Assembly: GCA_905236445.1 (NCBI GenBank)
Contig: CAJOPQ010000014.1
Span: 1 to 8,735 of the forward strand
Source: an uncultured Clostridia bacterium
GTDB lineage: Bacteria; Bacillota; Clostridia; Christensenellales; UBA1242
Length of the DNA stretch: 8,735 bases
Reading direction: 5' to 3'
The position numbers were made by a program, and so were the translations under genes. Position 1 is the stretch's first letter. Each line of letters starts with the position of its first letter. Under the pieces are notes generated by a model. That model had not been told where the DNA came from, made no database searches, and was given only the letters and a program-made list of their open reading frames with translations. Below are positions 1 through 6,189 of this stretch, piece by piece.

Positions 1-1078
1 GATTTCTCGCATCATCTTGAGCCATATTCATAGCAGTTACTACCCTATTATCCTTAGGAGATTCACACACGTAAATTATTGCTTGAGTAAGTGCCAAATT
101 GCCCTCTGGCATTCCCAAGTTGTCCAAAGCATACAAACTGGCACACGCTTGCAGTAACGCATTTGGCGAAGATAAACCGACATCTTCAGAGGCATGACAG
201 ATTGTCCTTCTGGCAAGTACCTGTGGCTCAATTCCAGCTTCAATTAGTCTGTTGGCATAGTACAAAGCCGCTGTGGAATCACTACCCCTTAGGCTCTTAC
301 AAAATGCACTAAGCAAGTGATAGTACAAATCTTCATCTAGGCTTAGAGCCTTTCTTTGCAAGCACTCTGCCGCAATGTCCTTTGTGATAACTGTAACGCC
401 ATCTTTATTTTGTGGTGTGGTTATAGCACCAAGTTCCAAGCCATTTAAAGCTGATCTTACATCGCCACCGCAAGCATCTGCAAAGTATGAAAGTGCATCA
501 TCGTCTATCTTTATTTTATATAGCTTCAAGTTGACATCTTCTGCGATTGCTCTTTTGAGCACTGACTTAATGTCGTCCATTCCTAATCTTTTGAACTCAA
601 AGACTGAGCACCTAGAAACTATTGCTCTAGTCATGCTGTAACTAGGGTTTTCTGTCGTACAACCAACAAAGTTTATGTATCCATTCTCTAGGGCTGCAAG
701 TAGTGAGTCACTCTGTGCTTTACTCCACCTGTGGCACTCATCAAGAAGCAAGTATGTTCTCTTGCCATACAACTCGAAATCACTCTTTGACTGGTCAATA
801 ACTGCTTTGACATCTGCAACTCCACTTGATATTGCATTTAATTTTACGAAATTAGAATTGCTGGTGTCGGCAATTATTCTAGCAAGTGTTGTTTTTCCCG
901 TTCCCGGAGGTCCATAGAATATGACACTTGGCACTCTTTTTGCCTCAATTAGTCTGCGAAGTAATTTGCCTTGACCTATTATGTGTTTTTGTCCGACAAA
1001 CTCATCTAGACTTGTTGGTCTCATTCTCTCAGCCAATGGTTTCTTATCATTGTGTATGTTTTCAAACAAGCTATCCAT
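1..1078 (-). CDS. rarA: Replication-associated recombination protein RarA/MgsA (AAA+ ATPase), C-terminus cut by window edge
   Basis: RarA (MgsA in Firmicutes) is a cytoplasmic clamp-loader-like AAA+ ATPase that acts at stalled replication forks and interacts with SSB. The frame has 359 codons plus one base and runs open to the left edge. The family is usually about 420-445 aa, so roughly 60-80 C-terminal residues are missing. Reading the minus strand gives Walker A GPPGTGKT at residues 56-63, Walker B LLLDECHRW around 110-118 (D113, E114), sensor-1 TTENPS at 141-146 and arginine finger SRC with R156. The later part matches the MgsA C-terminal domain (SAFCKSLRGSDSTAALYY, then HASEDVGL and GMPEG). 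The Walker B tail is DECHRW where most family members have DEIHRF, a mild variant. The ATG at 1078-1076 follows AGGAG (1094-1090) with 11 nt between. That site overlaps the stop codon of the upstream phospholipase gene, so the two are probably co-transcribed and translationally coupled. Confidence is very high. Confidence 0.95.
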   Translation of the reverse strand, partial: MDSLFENIHNDKKPLAERMRPTSLDEFVGQKHIIGQGKLLRRLIEAKRVPSVIFYGPPGTGKTTLARIIADTSNSNFVKLNAISSGVADVKAVIDQSKSDFELYGKRTYLLLDECHRWSKAQSDSLLAALENGYINFVGCTTENPSYSMTRAIVSRCSVFEFKRLGMDDIKSVLKRAIAEDVNLKLYKIKIDDDALSYFADACGGDVRSALNGLELGAITTPQNKDGVTVITKDIAAECLQRKALSLDEDLYYHLLSAFCKSLRGSDSTAALYYANRLIEAGIEPQVLARRTICHASEDVGLSSPNALLQACASLYALDNLGMPEGNLALTQAIIYVCESPKDNRVVTAMNMAQDDARN

Positions 1079-1092
1079 TTCTTATCAAACTC

Positions 1093-1902
1093 CTATTTGC
1101 TTTTTGCTTTCTTATTTTTCTTATAATGTGCTATTATATCCTTTATCTGCGCTATATGTTTGTGACATTCTTCTTTGCCAACTTCTATAGCGTAATCAGT
1201 TGATTCGTTCTTGAAATCATTTTGACCAATTTTGTTTAACGCAGGTGCTATTATAATATCGCTATTATTAGGCTTATATTTACTTATGGTGTTTTGCAAC
1301 ATATTCAGACATGTAAACAAAGTGTCTACTGTGTTCTTTGGCTTTTTGCAACAATAACTATTAGACAGAACATCAATAGATATAACAATATCAGCACCCA
1401 TGTCTCTTGCTATATCATCAGGCAAATTATTAACACAGCCACCATCAACAAGCAGTTTGCCATCATATTCTATTGGAACAAGAAGCCCCGGAATATTCAT
1501 ACTTGCACGCACCATATCCAATATCTTGCCTCTACTTAACACCACCTGCTCACCTGTAATCACATCAGCAGCGACACAAGCAAACTGACAAATTGTATCT
1601 TCATCAGTTTTGTCACCATATACCTGTTGCAATAAATTGGTAATACGCTTGCCACCAAATATTCCTAGTGGCTTAAAATTCAAGTCGACAAATTTTCCAA
1701 CATTCATTTTATGGGCAAAATTAATCATTTCGTCTATAGTTAGTCCACAGACATATCCTCCACCAACAACAGCACCCATACTTGTTCCTACGACCATGTC
1801 TGGAACTATTCCATTGTCCAATAATTCCTGTAAGACTCCCAAATGGGCAAAGCCTAATGCAGATCCTCCACTTAGTACAAAAGCAATTTTTGGTTTCTTC
1901 AT
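1093..1902 (-). CDS. Patatin-like phospholipase (RssA/NTE/YlbK type)
   Basis: This 269-aa protein has the patatin fold signatures of a serine lipid acyl hydrolase with a Ser-Asp dyad. The oxyanion-hole loop is GGSALG at residues 12-17. The nucleophile elbow G-T-S-M-G spans 39-43 with Ser41. The catalytic Asp153 sits in DGG (153-155), followed by CVNNLP. Small bacterial RssA/YlbK-type proteins have a similar length and consist of the patatin domain alone. The oxyanion loop departs from the common GGGxRG: the third Gly is Ser and the Arg is Leu. The tail is Lys-rich (residues about 261-269). There is no signal peptide, so it should be cytosolic or peripheral to the inner membrane face. The ATG at 1902-1900 is preceded by AGGTGA. 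The gene heads the unit with rarA and is divergent from YlbJ. In Bacillus subtilis ylbJ neighbours ylbK, a patatin-like gene, so this may be the YlbK counterpart. The family call is firm; the substrate is unknown. Confidence 0.93.
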   Translation of the reverse strand: MKKPKIAFVLSGGSALGFAHLGVLQELLDNGIVPDMVVGTSMGAVVGGGYVCGLTIDEMINFAHKMNVGKFVDLNFKPLGIFGGKRITNLLQQVYGDKTDEDTICQFACVAADVITGEQVVLSRGKILDMVRASMNIPGLLVPIEYDGKLLVDGGCVNNLPDDIARDMGADIVISIDVLSNSYCCKKPKNTVDTLFTCLNMLQNTISKYKPNNSDIIIAPALNKIGQNDFKNESTDYAIEVGKEECHKHIAQIKDIIAHYKKNKKAKSK

Positions 1903-1929
1903 AATTCACCTAAAAAAGTAATATAGTTT

Positions 1930-1957
1930 ATTATATGACAAAGTCCACAAAATACAA
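1930..1957 (-). promoter_or_regulatory. Candidate sigma-A promoter for the patatin-rarA unit
   Basis: On the minus strand there is a perfect -10 TATAAT (1935-1930) with a weak -35 TTGTAT (1957-1952) at a 16-bp spacing. Transcription would start near 1923, about 20 nt before the phospholipase ATG. The -10 box overlaps the first base of the divergent ylbJ start codon, and the -35 lies inside the ylbJ coding sequence. The -10 is convincing but the -35 is poor. Confidence 0.45.
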
Positions 1958-2921
1958 AAACATTTTAAAGTGTTTAAGTTACATTTTGATAATCGCAATA
2001 CTCATTGTTTTACTAAGCAACCCTAAAGCAAATATGGATAGTTTTACTATAGGTATAACTATGTGGGCAAAATTCGTACTGCCAGCCCTATTTCCCATTC
2101 TTTTCTTCACTTCTTTTCTTAATCTAAGTGGCATATTATTCAACTCTGGTAAGATTTTTGCGCCAATTACTAAGAAATGTTTTCATTGTAGCGGGATTGC
2201 TGGATACATTTACTTGTTAAGTATATTGTCTGGCTATCCAGTAGGAGCAAAAGCGACAAGCGAATTATATCAAAAAAGGATTATTAGCAGAGAAGAAGCA
2301 TGTAGAATAACATCTTTTGCCTCCACCAGTGGTCCACTATTTATTCTAGGTACAGTTGGTGCAGGAATGTTCGGCAACATTAGAATAGGAGTTATAATCC
2401 TTGTAAGCCACCTTCTTGGAGCTTTTATTAACGGCATATGCTTTAAAAATCTATATTACAAGCAGAAAGCCCCAGATATATATATTGCAAGTTACACAGA
2501 ATCTCAGAATATACTAGAAGACGCCATGCTAAGCAGTATTAAATCGATACTGACTATTGGTGGATATATATCTCTTTGTTATCTAGTAATATCAATACTT
2601 AGAACATATAACATATTATTGCCAATCACAAGTGGAATAAACGCAATTTTTGGCATTGATGTCAATATAACTAATTCAATTCTAACGGGACTTATAGAAA
2701 TGACTAGTGGTATTCGAGAATTGAGTCTGCTTGGACTAAATGACAATCTTCTTAGTATATTATCTACAGCTATAATCACATTTGGTGGTCTGTCAATCTT
2801 TTTGCAAGCATACACTTATTTACGCAATTTTAAAATTAATCTAAAAGTATATTTTCTAGAAAAAATACTACACACGATAATTGCAACAATCATATGTAGT
2901 ATTCTTGTATTTATTTTTTAA
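1935..2921 (+). CDS. ylbJ: YlbJ-like sporulation integral membrane protein (nucleoside-recognition/Gate domain)
   Basis: This 328-aa polytopic membrane protein has about eight hydrophobic segments, the first at residues 14-28 after a basic N-terminus. Family marks are SGYPVGAK at 99-106, the stretch around SGPLFILGTVG (132-142) and a second Gate-like half with LTGLIEMTSGI at 250-260. YlbJ of Bacillus subtilis is a sporulation membrane protein in the sigma-E regulon and is needed for normal spores; its transported substrate is not settled. This copy is somewhat shorter than the roughly 400-aa Bacillus protein, but both halves are present. There is no Shine-Dalgarno sequence before the ATG, which is the only in-frame start after the upstream TAA at 1911-1913. 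A short-leader or leaderless message, or a developmental promoter inside the 32-bp divergent gap, is possible. The stop overlaps the end of the convergent gene by 11 bp. The family call is good; the sporulation role is by analogy. Confidence 0.85.
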   Translation: MTKSTKYKNILKCLSYILIIAILIVLLSNPKANMDSFTIGITMWAKFVLPALFPILFFTSFLNLSGILFNSGKIFAPITKKCFHCSGIAGYIYLLSILSGYPVGAKATSELYQKRIISREEACRITSFASTSGPLFILGTVGAGMFGNIRIGVIILVSHLLGAFINGICFKNLYYKQKAPDIYIASYTESQNILEDAMLSSIKSILTIGGYISLCYLVISILRTYNILLPITSGINAIFGIDVNITNSILTGLIEMTSGIRELSLLGLNDNLLSILSTAIITFGGLSIFLQAYTYLRNFKINLKVYFLEKILHTIIATIICSILVFIF

Positions 2922-3693
2922 ATGCTTTGTATATTTCTAGCATACAATTTTTTACTTCTTGATACTCTGCTCTAACAGATTTCTGCTTACCCAATACATA
3001 CTCTAGTGGGATTATAAGAGCATTAAGCACCTTCATATTCTCAAGTCTAACAGCCTCTATTAATCCTACAACTACTATATATTCTTCATCTTTGACTTCT
3101 TGTCGGATTTTTTTGTCTGCCACAACTTTGGCATGTAATTCATTAATTGCGAATAGAAGATTCGCAAACAAAATCTTTTCCTCAGACTGATTATTTGTCA
3201 CTTCTTCCATATTATCCATCTCTACCTGTTCCTCTTTCTCGTTGTTGTCGTCTTCACTCTCTACCACTCCTAACTCTTCCATAAGAGCATTTTTAAAAGG
3301 TTTGAGTATATAACTTGCGAATGTTAAATAACTATAATTATAACCATTTGGATTAAAGAAGTTCGCATTAACAAAATTCTGCAAATTTATTTTATGATTA
3401 TTAACTTCTAGAATCAAACAGAATACAAAAGCCAGTATCTCGCTATTAGTTTCGCCTATCTTGAATACCCCTTGCACTTTTTTGTATTCTTCTCCCAGCT
3501 TCAAAGCACTTAGAAAGTCATAGTCCACCAAGTATTTAGCAAATAATCCGTACAACACTTCACTAGAAGCAATTGTTTGAAGCAATGCTTGAGCCTTGGT
3601 ATCGAACAAAATAAACTTACCACTAATAAGTTCGTCTACAATACCAATGCATTCAAGTATTTTTGCTTTCTCAGATTGTGTATATCTCTGCAA
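2911..3693 (-). CDS. Unrecognised acidic, mainly helical protein with TTG start
   Basis: I do not recognise this 260-aa protein. It appears soluble, with no signal peptide or clear membrane segment. An N-terminal helical part (about 1-140) includes the aromatic stretch NFFNPNGYNYSYL at 111-123. A strongly acidic low-complexity linker follows (about 144-173, rich in E, D and N), then a C-terminal helical part (about 173-260) with a basic end. The start is TTG at 3693-3691. The evidence is the absence of an in-frame ATG until residue 138, an AAGGA site 11 nt upstream, and a strong extended -10 promoter about 35 bp upstream. The acidic linker between two helical blocks suggests two domains that bind different partners, which is inference only. 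It is divergent from the DUF4364 operon and overlaps the ylbJ end tail to tail with no terminator between. It is real because its promoter, ribosome binding site and length agree. Confidence 0.8.
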   Translation of the reverse strand: MQRYTQSEKAKILECIGIVDELISGKFILFDTKAQALLQTIASSEVLYGLFAKYLVDYDFLSALKLGEEYKKVQGVFKIGETNSEILAFVFCLILEVNNHKINLQNFVNANFFNPNGYNYSYLTFASYILKPFKNALMEELGVVESEDDNNEKEEQVEMDNMEEVTNNQSEEKILFANLLFAINELHAKVVADKKIRQEVKDEEYIVVVGLIEAVRLENMKVLNALIIPLEYVLGKQKSVRAEYQEVKNCMLEIYKAFKK

Positions 3694-3728
3694 CTTCCTA
3701 TGATTCCTTATATTTTTGTGTACTGTTA

Positions 3729-3757
3729 ATTATAGCAAATTAATTAAATATTGACAA
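3729..3757 (-). promoter_or_regulatory. Sigma-A promoter for the 260-aa acidic protein gene
   Basis: The minus strand reads TTGTCA (3757-3752), a 17-bp spacer and a perfect TATAAT (3734-3729). TG lies one base before the -10 (TGCTATAAT), making it an extended -10. The predicted start near 3722 leaves a leader of roughly 28 nt before the TTG start. A short AT-rich dyad, ACAAA-N4-TTTGT (3754-3767), overlaps the -35 and could be an operator, though base composition alone could produce it. Confidence 0.75.
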
Positions 3758-3881
3758 AAATATTTGTATACTATTCAAAAATCTAATAAAAAAGTTTTAA
3801 TACTAAGAAATACAAGGATTTTTGACAATTTTGCATATAATTATTGTTACATAAAATTTTTTAACAAAATTCGCATTTCCA

Positions 3882-3910
3882 TTGAAATAATGTCACAAAT
3901 ATGATACAAT
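3882..3910 (+). promoter_or_regulatory. Sigma-A promoter for the DUF4364-TSCPD operon
   Basis: TTGAAA (3882-3887), a 17-bp spacer and TACAAT (3905-3910), with TGA directly before the -10 as an extended -10 element. Transcription would begin near 3917, giving a leader of about 26 nt that holds the GGAGAG ribosome binding site at 3929-3934. The rest of the 249-bp divergent region (3694-3942) is very AT-rich and holds no further gene that I can see. Confidence 0.75.
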
Positions 3911-3942
3911 AATTATGTTTTCAATTATGGAGAGTATAAATT

Positions 3943-4491
3943 ATGAATTTTGAGACAGATAATATGGATGACAAATTAATTCTGTTATTTATTATGGACA
4001 AGATGGAAATACCTCTAACCAAGAATAATATTCTAGACATTATAACAAGAAATCAATGGCTTAACTATATGGAATGTATTGATATTCTTAATCAGTTGGT
4101 AGAGACTAATCTTGTCTACATTGTTGATAATGTAGAATCTGAAGTTAGCGAAGATGAGAAAAGATATTGTATAACATATTCTGGAAGAGAGTGTCTAAGT
4201 CATTTCTACACAAGAATTAAACTATCTCTAAGAGAAGAAATTACACAATTTGCCAAAGATAATGGTCTAAAATTCAAAAGAAGTCAGGAATATCTTAGTG
4301 AATTTGATAAGAGTGAAGACGGATCTTACAAAGTTACTCTCAAGATCAAAGAACCTCTTATCAATGTACCACTTCTAGAAATTAATCTCAAAGCACCAAA
4401 TAAGAGTTCGGCAATGACAGCTTGTAGCAAGTGGAACGAGAAAGCTGCTAACATATTTGAATATTTATACGATACAATTATAGACAATTAA
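3943..4491 (+). CDS. DUF4364 family protein (winged-helix-like)
   Basis: This 182-aa cytosolic protein matches the clostridial DUF4364 family. The opening pattern is DDKLILLFIMDKMEIPLTKNN (residues 9-29), followed by NQWLNYMECIDILNQLVE-type helices (37-54) and a beta hairpin ending in RYCITYSGRECL (74-85). That N-terminal half looks like a winged-helix domain of the kind found in small transcription regulators. The C-terminal half (about 105-180) is alpha/beta with alternating charged strands (YKVTLKIKEP, LLEINLKAP). No function is established for the family, so DNA binding is inference from fold. The ATG at 3943 has GGAGAG eight nt upstream, which favours it over the in-frame Met8. It is the first gene of an operon with the TSCPD protein, 13 bp downstream, and its stop codon overlaps that gene's AAGGAG site. 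Autoregulation from the adjacent divergent promoters is possible but not shown. Confidence 0.85.
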   Translation: MNFETDNMDDKLILLFIMDKMEIPLTKNNILDIITRNQWLNYMECIDILNQLVETNLVYIVDNVESEVSEDEKRYCITYSGRECLSHFYTRIKLSLREEITQFAKDNGLKFKRSQEYLSEFDKSEDGSYKVTLKIKEPLINVPLLEINLKAPNKSSAMTACSKWNEKAANIFEYLYDTIIDN

Positions 4492-4504
4492 GGAGAATAG
4501 AATT

Positions 4505-4762
4505 ATGCGTACTTCTTATAAGACAACTGGTACTTGTGCAAGGGCAATCAATTTTGAAGTAGATAACGACAAAGTCAAAAATGTTGAATTTGTTGGTGGA
4601 TGCGCAGGCAATACTCAGGGAGTATCCAAATTAGTAGAAAATATGGACATAGATGAGGTAATTACAAGATTAAAAGGCATACAATGCAGAAATAATACAT
4701 CTTGTCCAGACCAACTTGCTAAGGCACTAGAAACTTACAAAAATAACATGAACAAAAATTAA
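4505..4762 (+). CDS. Small TSCPD-domain protein (TIGR03905-type)
   Basis: This 85-aa protein is a free-standing TSCPD domain, the same module found at the C-terminus of class II (B12-dependent) ribonucleotide reductases. The signature NNTSCPDQL lies at residues 63-71. Four cysteines are present: C11 (GTCARA), C33 (GGCAGN), C61 and C67. Their spacing suggests a metal site or redox role, though none is demonstrated here. It fills the usual length of the stand-alone family, which is known mostly from Firmicutes and has no assigned function. The ATG at 4505 has AAGGAG nine nt upstream. It is the second gene of the operon with DUF4364 and ends 14 bp before a strong terminator. No ribonucleotide reductase gene is visible nearby. 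Confidence 0.9.
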   Translation: MRTSYKTTGTCARAINFEVDNDKVKNVEFVGGCAGNTQGVSKLVENMDIDEVITRLKGIQCRNNTSCPDQLAKALETYKNNMNKN

Positions 4763-4776
4763 AATACAGATATATC

Positions 4777-4813
4777 AAAGAAGTGTACTCAAATAGTGAG
4801 TACACTTCTTTTT
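4777..4813. terminator. Strong hairpin terminator between convergent genes, probably bidirectional
   Basis: A perfect 14-bp stem pairs 4777-4790 (AAAGAAGTGTACTC) with 4798-4811 across a 7-nt loop. It ends in a TTTTT run on the plus strand and carries a shorter T-rich flank on the minus strand. It lies 14 bp after the TSCPD stop and 21 bp past the glycosyltransferase stop on the other strand, so it can end both convergent transcripts. Confidence 0.9.
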
Positions 4814-4834
4814 GAACATAATATAAATCTTGTA

Positions 4835-5998
4835 TTATTTTGTTAGTTCTTGGTTGAGTATTTTTTGAAAAAAGTCATAGTATTCTAATGCTACTGTATC
4901 CCAATTAACATATACATATTTTCTAGCATTTTCCTTGATCTTAGATAAACTATCCTTATTTTCCATCAAATCTTTTAATTTTTGTGCCCACACATCTGCT
5001 TGTAAAGGTAAAATAAATCCACTCACATTATTGTTAATCATTTCTGCTGGGCAAGAATTCTCAACAACAATACTAGGAACATTGTTAGCAGCCGCTTCCA
5101 TTACCACAAGTCCACAAGTATCAAAAGTGGACGGAAATAAAAATAGATCTGATACTGAATAAATTGCAGCAAGTTTTTCTCTATCTAATATCTTACCTGT
5201 AAATATAACATTATCTTCTATGTTATATTCCTTTGTTAACTGCTGCAAAGTCTTAACATATTCACCAGAGCCTACAATTAGAAATTTAAAATTCTTAACT
5301 CCACTCTCTTTTAATCCTTTTAATGCAAGCAACGAGAATTGAATATTTTTAACTGAAACAATTCTTCCAACTGTCAAAAAAACAAATTGTCCATATAGTC
5401 CATATTCTTGTTTTATGTTTTCTACTAATTCTTTGCTTACTTCGCTAGGAATCATGTCTGTTCCATTACGAATTACATAGACTTTGTCGCCTTTATAGCC
5501 ATAACTTTTCACTACATCACTTGCACCATTACTAACTGCTGTTACATAGTCTGCATTATTGATTGCTTTCATTATATAATTCAACAACATTCTTTGCATG
5601 AATTTTGTACGAAACAGTCTCTCGAAATCTTCTTTGTATTTCGTGTGAATTGTAAAAACAGAAGGAATATTCAATATGTTTGCCCATTTGATTGCATACT
5701 TGCCTACTGCAAAAGGACTATTAACATGTATTATGTCATAATTTCCATTTTTTATGATTTTTCTTGTCTTGCTATTTATCCACGGAATTCCACCCCTATA
5801 TCCCTCTCCACCGGGAATAGACGGTGTTCTATGTATTTTTAATCCATCTATTTCAACCCTATGTTTTGGATTGTCAGGGACCAAAATTTCGACTTCTGCC
5901 AACCCTTTTTCTTTCAAAATTTTCGCAAGATTAACTATGCAGTTAATTGGGCCATCAACATTAGGATAAAAAGTATCTAACACTTCTAATATTTTCAT
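4835..5998 (-). CDS. GT4-family glycosyltransferase (GT-B fold)
   Basis: Residue numbers here count from a GTG three codons upstream; subtract 3 for the real 387-aa protein. The N-terminal acceptor domain starts KILEVLDTFYPNVDGPINCIVNLAK (about 5-29). This is the usual GT4 opening, with GP where many members have GG. The NDP-sugar-binding domain shows VGRIVSVKN (213-221) with the conserved Lys220, then FPSTFDTCGLVVMEAA (291-306). In the EX7E motif the first Glu is Asp296 and the second is Glu304. No transmembrane segment is present, so membrane association would be peripheral. The closest known types are PimA and diacylglycerol glucosyltransferases, suggesting glycolipid or envelope polysaccharide synthesis, but donor and acceptor cannot be read from sequence. 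The ATG at 5998-5996 follows AAAGGTG with a good spacing. It stands alone, between a bidirectional terminator and an intergenic region with structured RNA. Confidence 0.9.
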   Translation of the reverse strand: MKILEVLDTFYPNVDGPINCIVNLAKILKEKGLAEVEILVPDNPKHRVEIDGLKIHRTPSIPGGEGYRGGIPWINSKTRKIIKNGNYDIIHVNSPFAVGKYAIKWANILNIPSVFTIHTKYKEDFERLFRTKFMQRMLLNYIMKAINNADYVTAVSNGASDVVKSYGYKGDKVYVIRNGTDMIPSEVSKELVENIKQEYGLYGQFVFLTVGRIVSVKNIQFSLLALKGLKESGVKNFKFLIVGSGEYVKTLQQLTKEYNIEDNVIFTGKILDREKLAAIYSVSDLFLFPSTFDTCGLVVMEAAANNVPSIVVENSCPAEMINNNVSGFILPLQADVWAQKLKDLMENKDSLSKIKENARKYVYVNWDTVALEYYDFFQKILNQELTK

Positions 5999-6004
5999 TT
6001 TTTT

Positions 6005-6012
6005 CACCTTTC
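6005..6012 (-). promoter_or_regulatory. Ribosome binding site that fixes the glycosyltransferase start
   Basis: The minus strand reads GAAAGGTG, then six A residues and ATG at 5998-5996. The longest open frame begins at the GTG inside this Shine-Dalgarno sequence, where no ribosome binding site would remain in front of it. The ATG three codons later is therefore the likely start. Confidence 0.8.
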
Positions 6013-6062
6013 AACTTAAAATTTTGACTAATAATAAATTATCAAGATTCTATATGAATATT

Positions 6063-6090
6063 ACCTAAACCTGTTAGGTCAAAAGACCTA
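6063..6090 (-). other. Two mutually exclusive hairpins in the glycosyltransferase leader region
   Basis: One stem pairs 6075-6080 with 6085-6090 (TAGGTC-4 nt-GACCTA, 6 bp). A second pairs 6063-6068 with 6074-6079 (ACCTAA-5 nt-TTAGGT, 6 bp). Both use the block at 6075-6079, so only one can form at a time. They lie 65-90 nt before the glycosyltransferase ATG on that gene's strand, where an attenuator would be. No anti-terminator plus U-run arrangement is clear on the minus strand. On the plus strand the first stem is followed by CTTTTT. I see no convincing sigma-A promoter for the glycosyltransferase between here and its start. Function is unknown. Confidence 0.4.
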
Positions 6091-6099
6091 CTTTTTGCT

Positions 6100-6170
6100 A
6101 AAAAAATTGCTAATTCTAAAGTATATCTCCACAATGTGCCTAACTATTGGGGTGCACTTCAAAATTAGCA
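6100..6170 (-). terminator. Long-stem intrinsic terminator for the 228-aa protein gene
   Basis: On the minus strand, 6170-6156 (TGCTAATTTTGAAGT) pairs with 6122-6108 (ACTTTAGAATTAGCA) as an unbroken 15-bp stem with two G-U wobbles. It is followed by A and seven T residues (6106-6100), a classic intrinsic terminator 20 nt after the stop codon at 6190. Read on the plus strand, the two wobbles become A-C mismatches, so the minus-strand RNA is the structured form. The 33-nt loop (6123-6155) is unusually long and has its own inner pairing, CC-CAAT against ATTG-GG with one mismatch. Confidence 0.75.
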
Positions 6171-6189
6171 GTTTTTAATAATATTAATT

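Noticed and set aside
91..917. Several open frames on the plus strand opposite rarA
   Set aside because: They lie antisense to a gene with all RarA motifs intact, have no ribosome binding sites, and their proteins show no domain pattern.
3751..3841. Two plus-strand TTGACA boxes (3751-3756 and 3822-3827) as extra promoters for DUF4364
   Set aside because: Neither has a -10 at 16-18 bp; the nearest TATAAT-like boxes are 8-10 bp away. The promoter at 3882-3910 fits far better.
5996..6007. GTG start giving a 390-aa glycosyltransferase
   Set aside because: The GTG sits inside the AAAGGTG ribosome binding site of the ATG three codons downstream.
6063..6096. Plus-strand intrinsic terminator (TAGGTC hairpin plus CTTTTT)
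   Set aside because: No plus-strand gene precedes it. The stem is only 6 bp, so it is reported only as part of the alternative hairpins.
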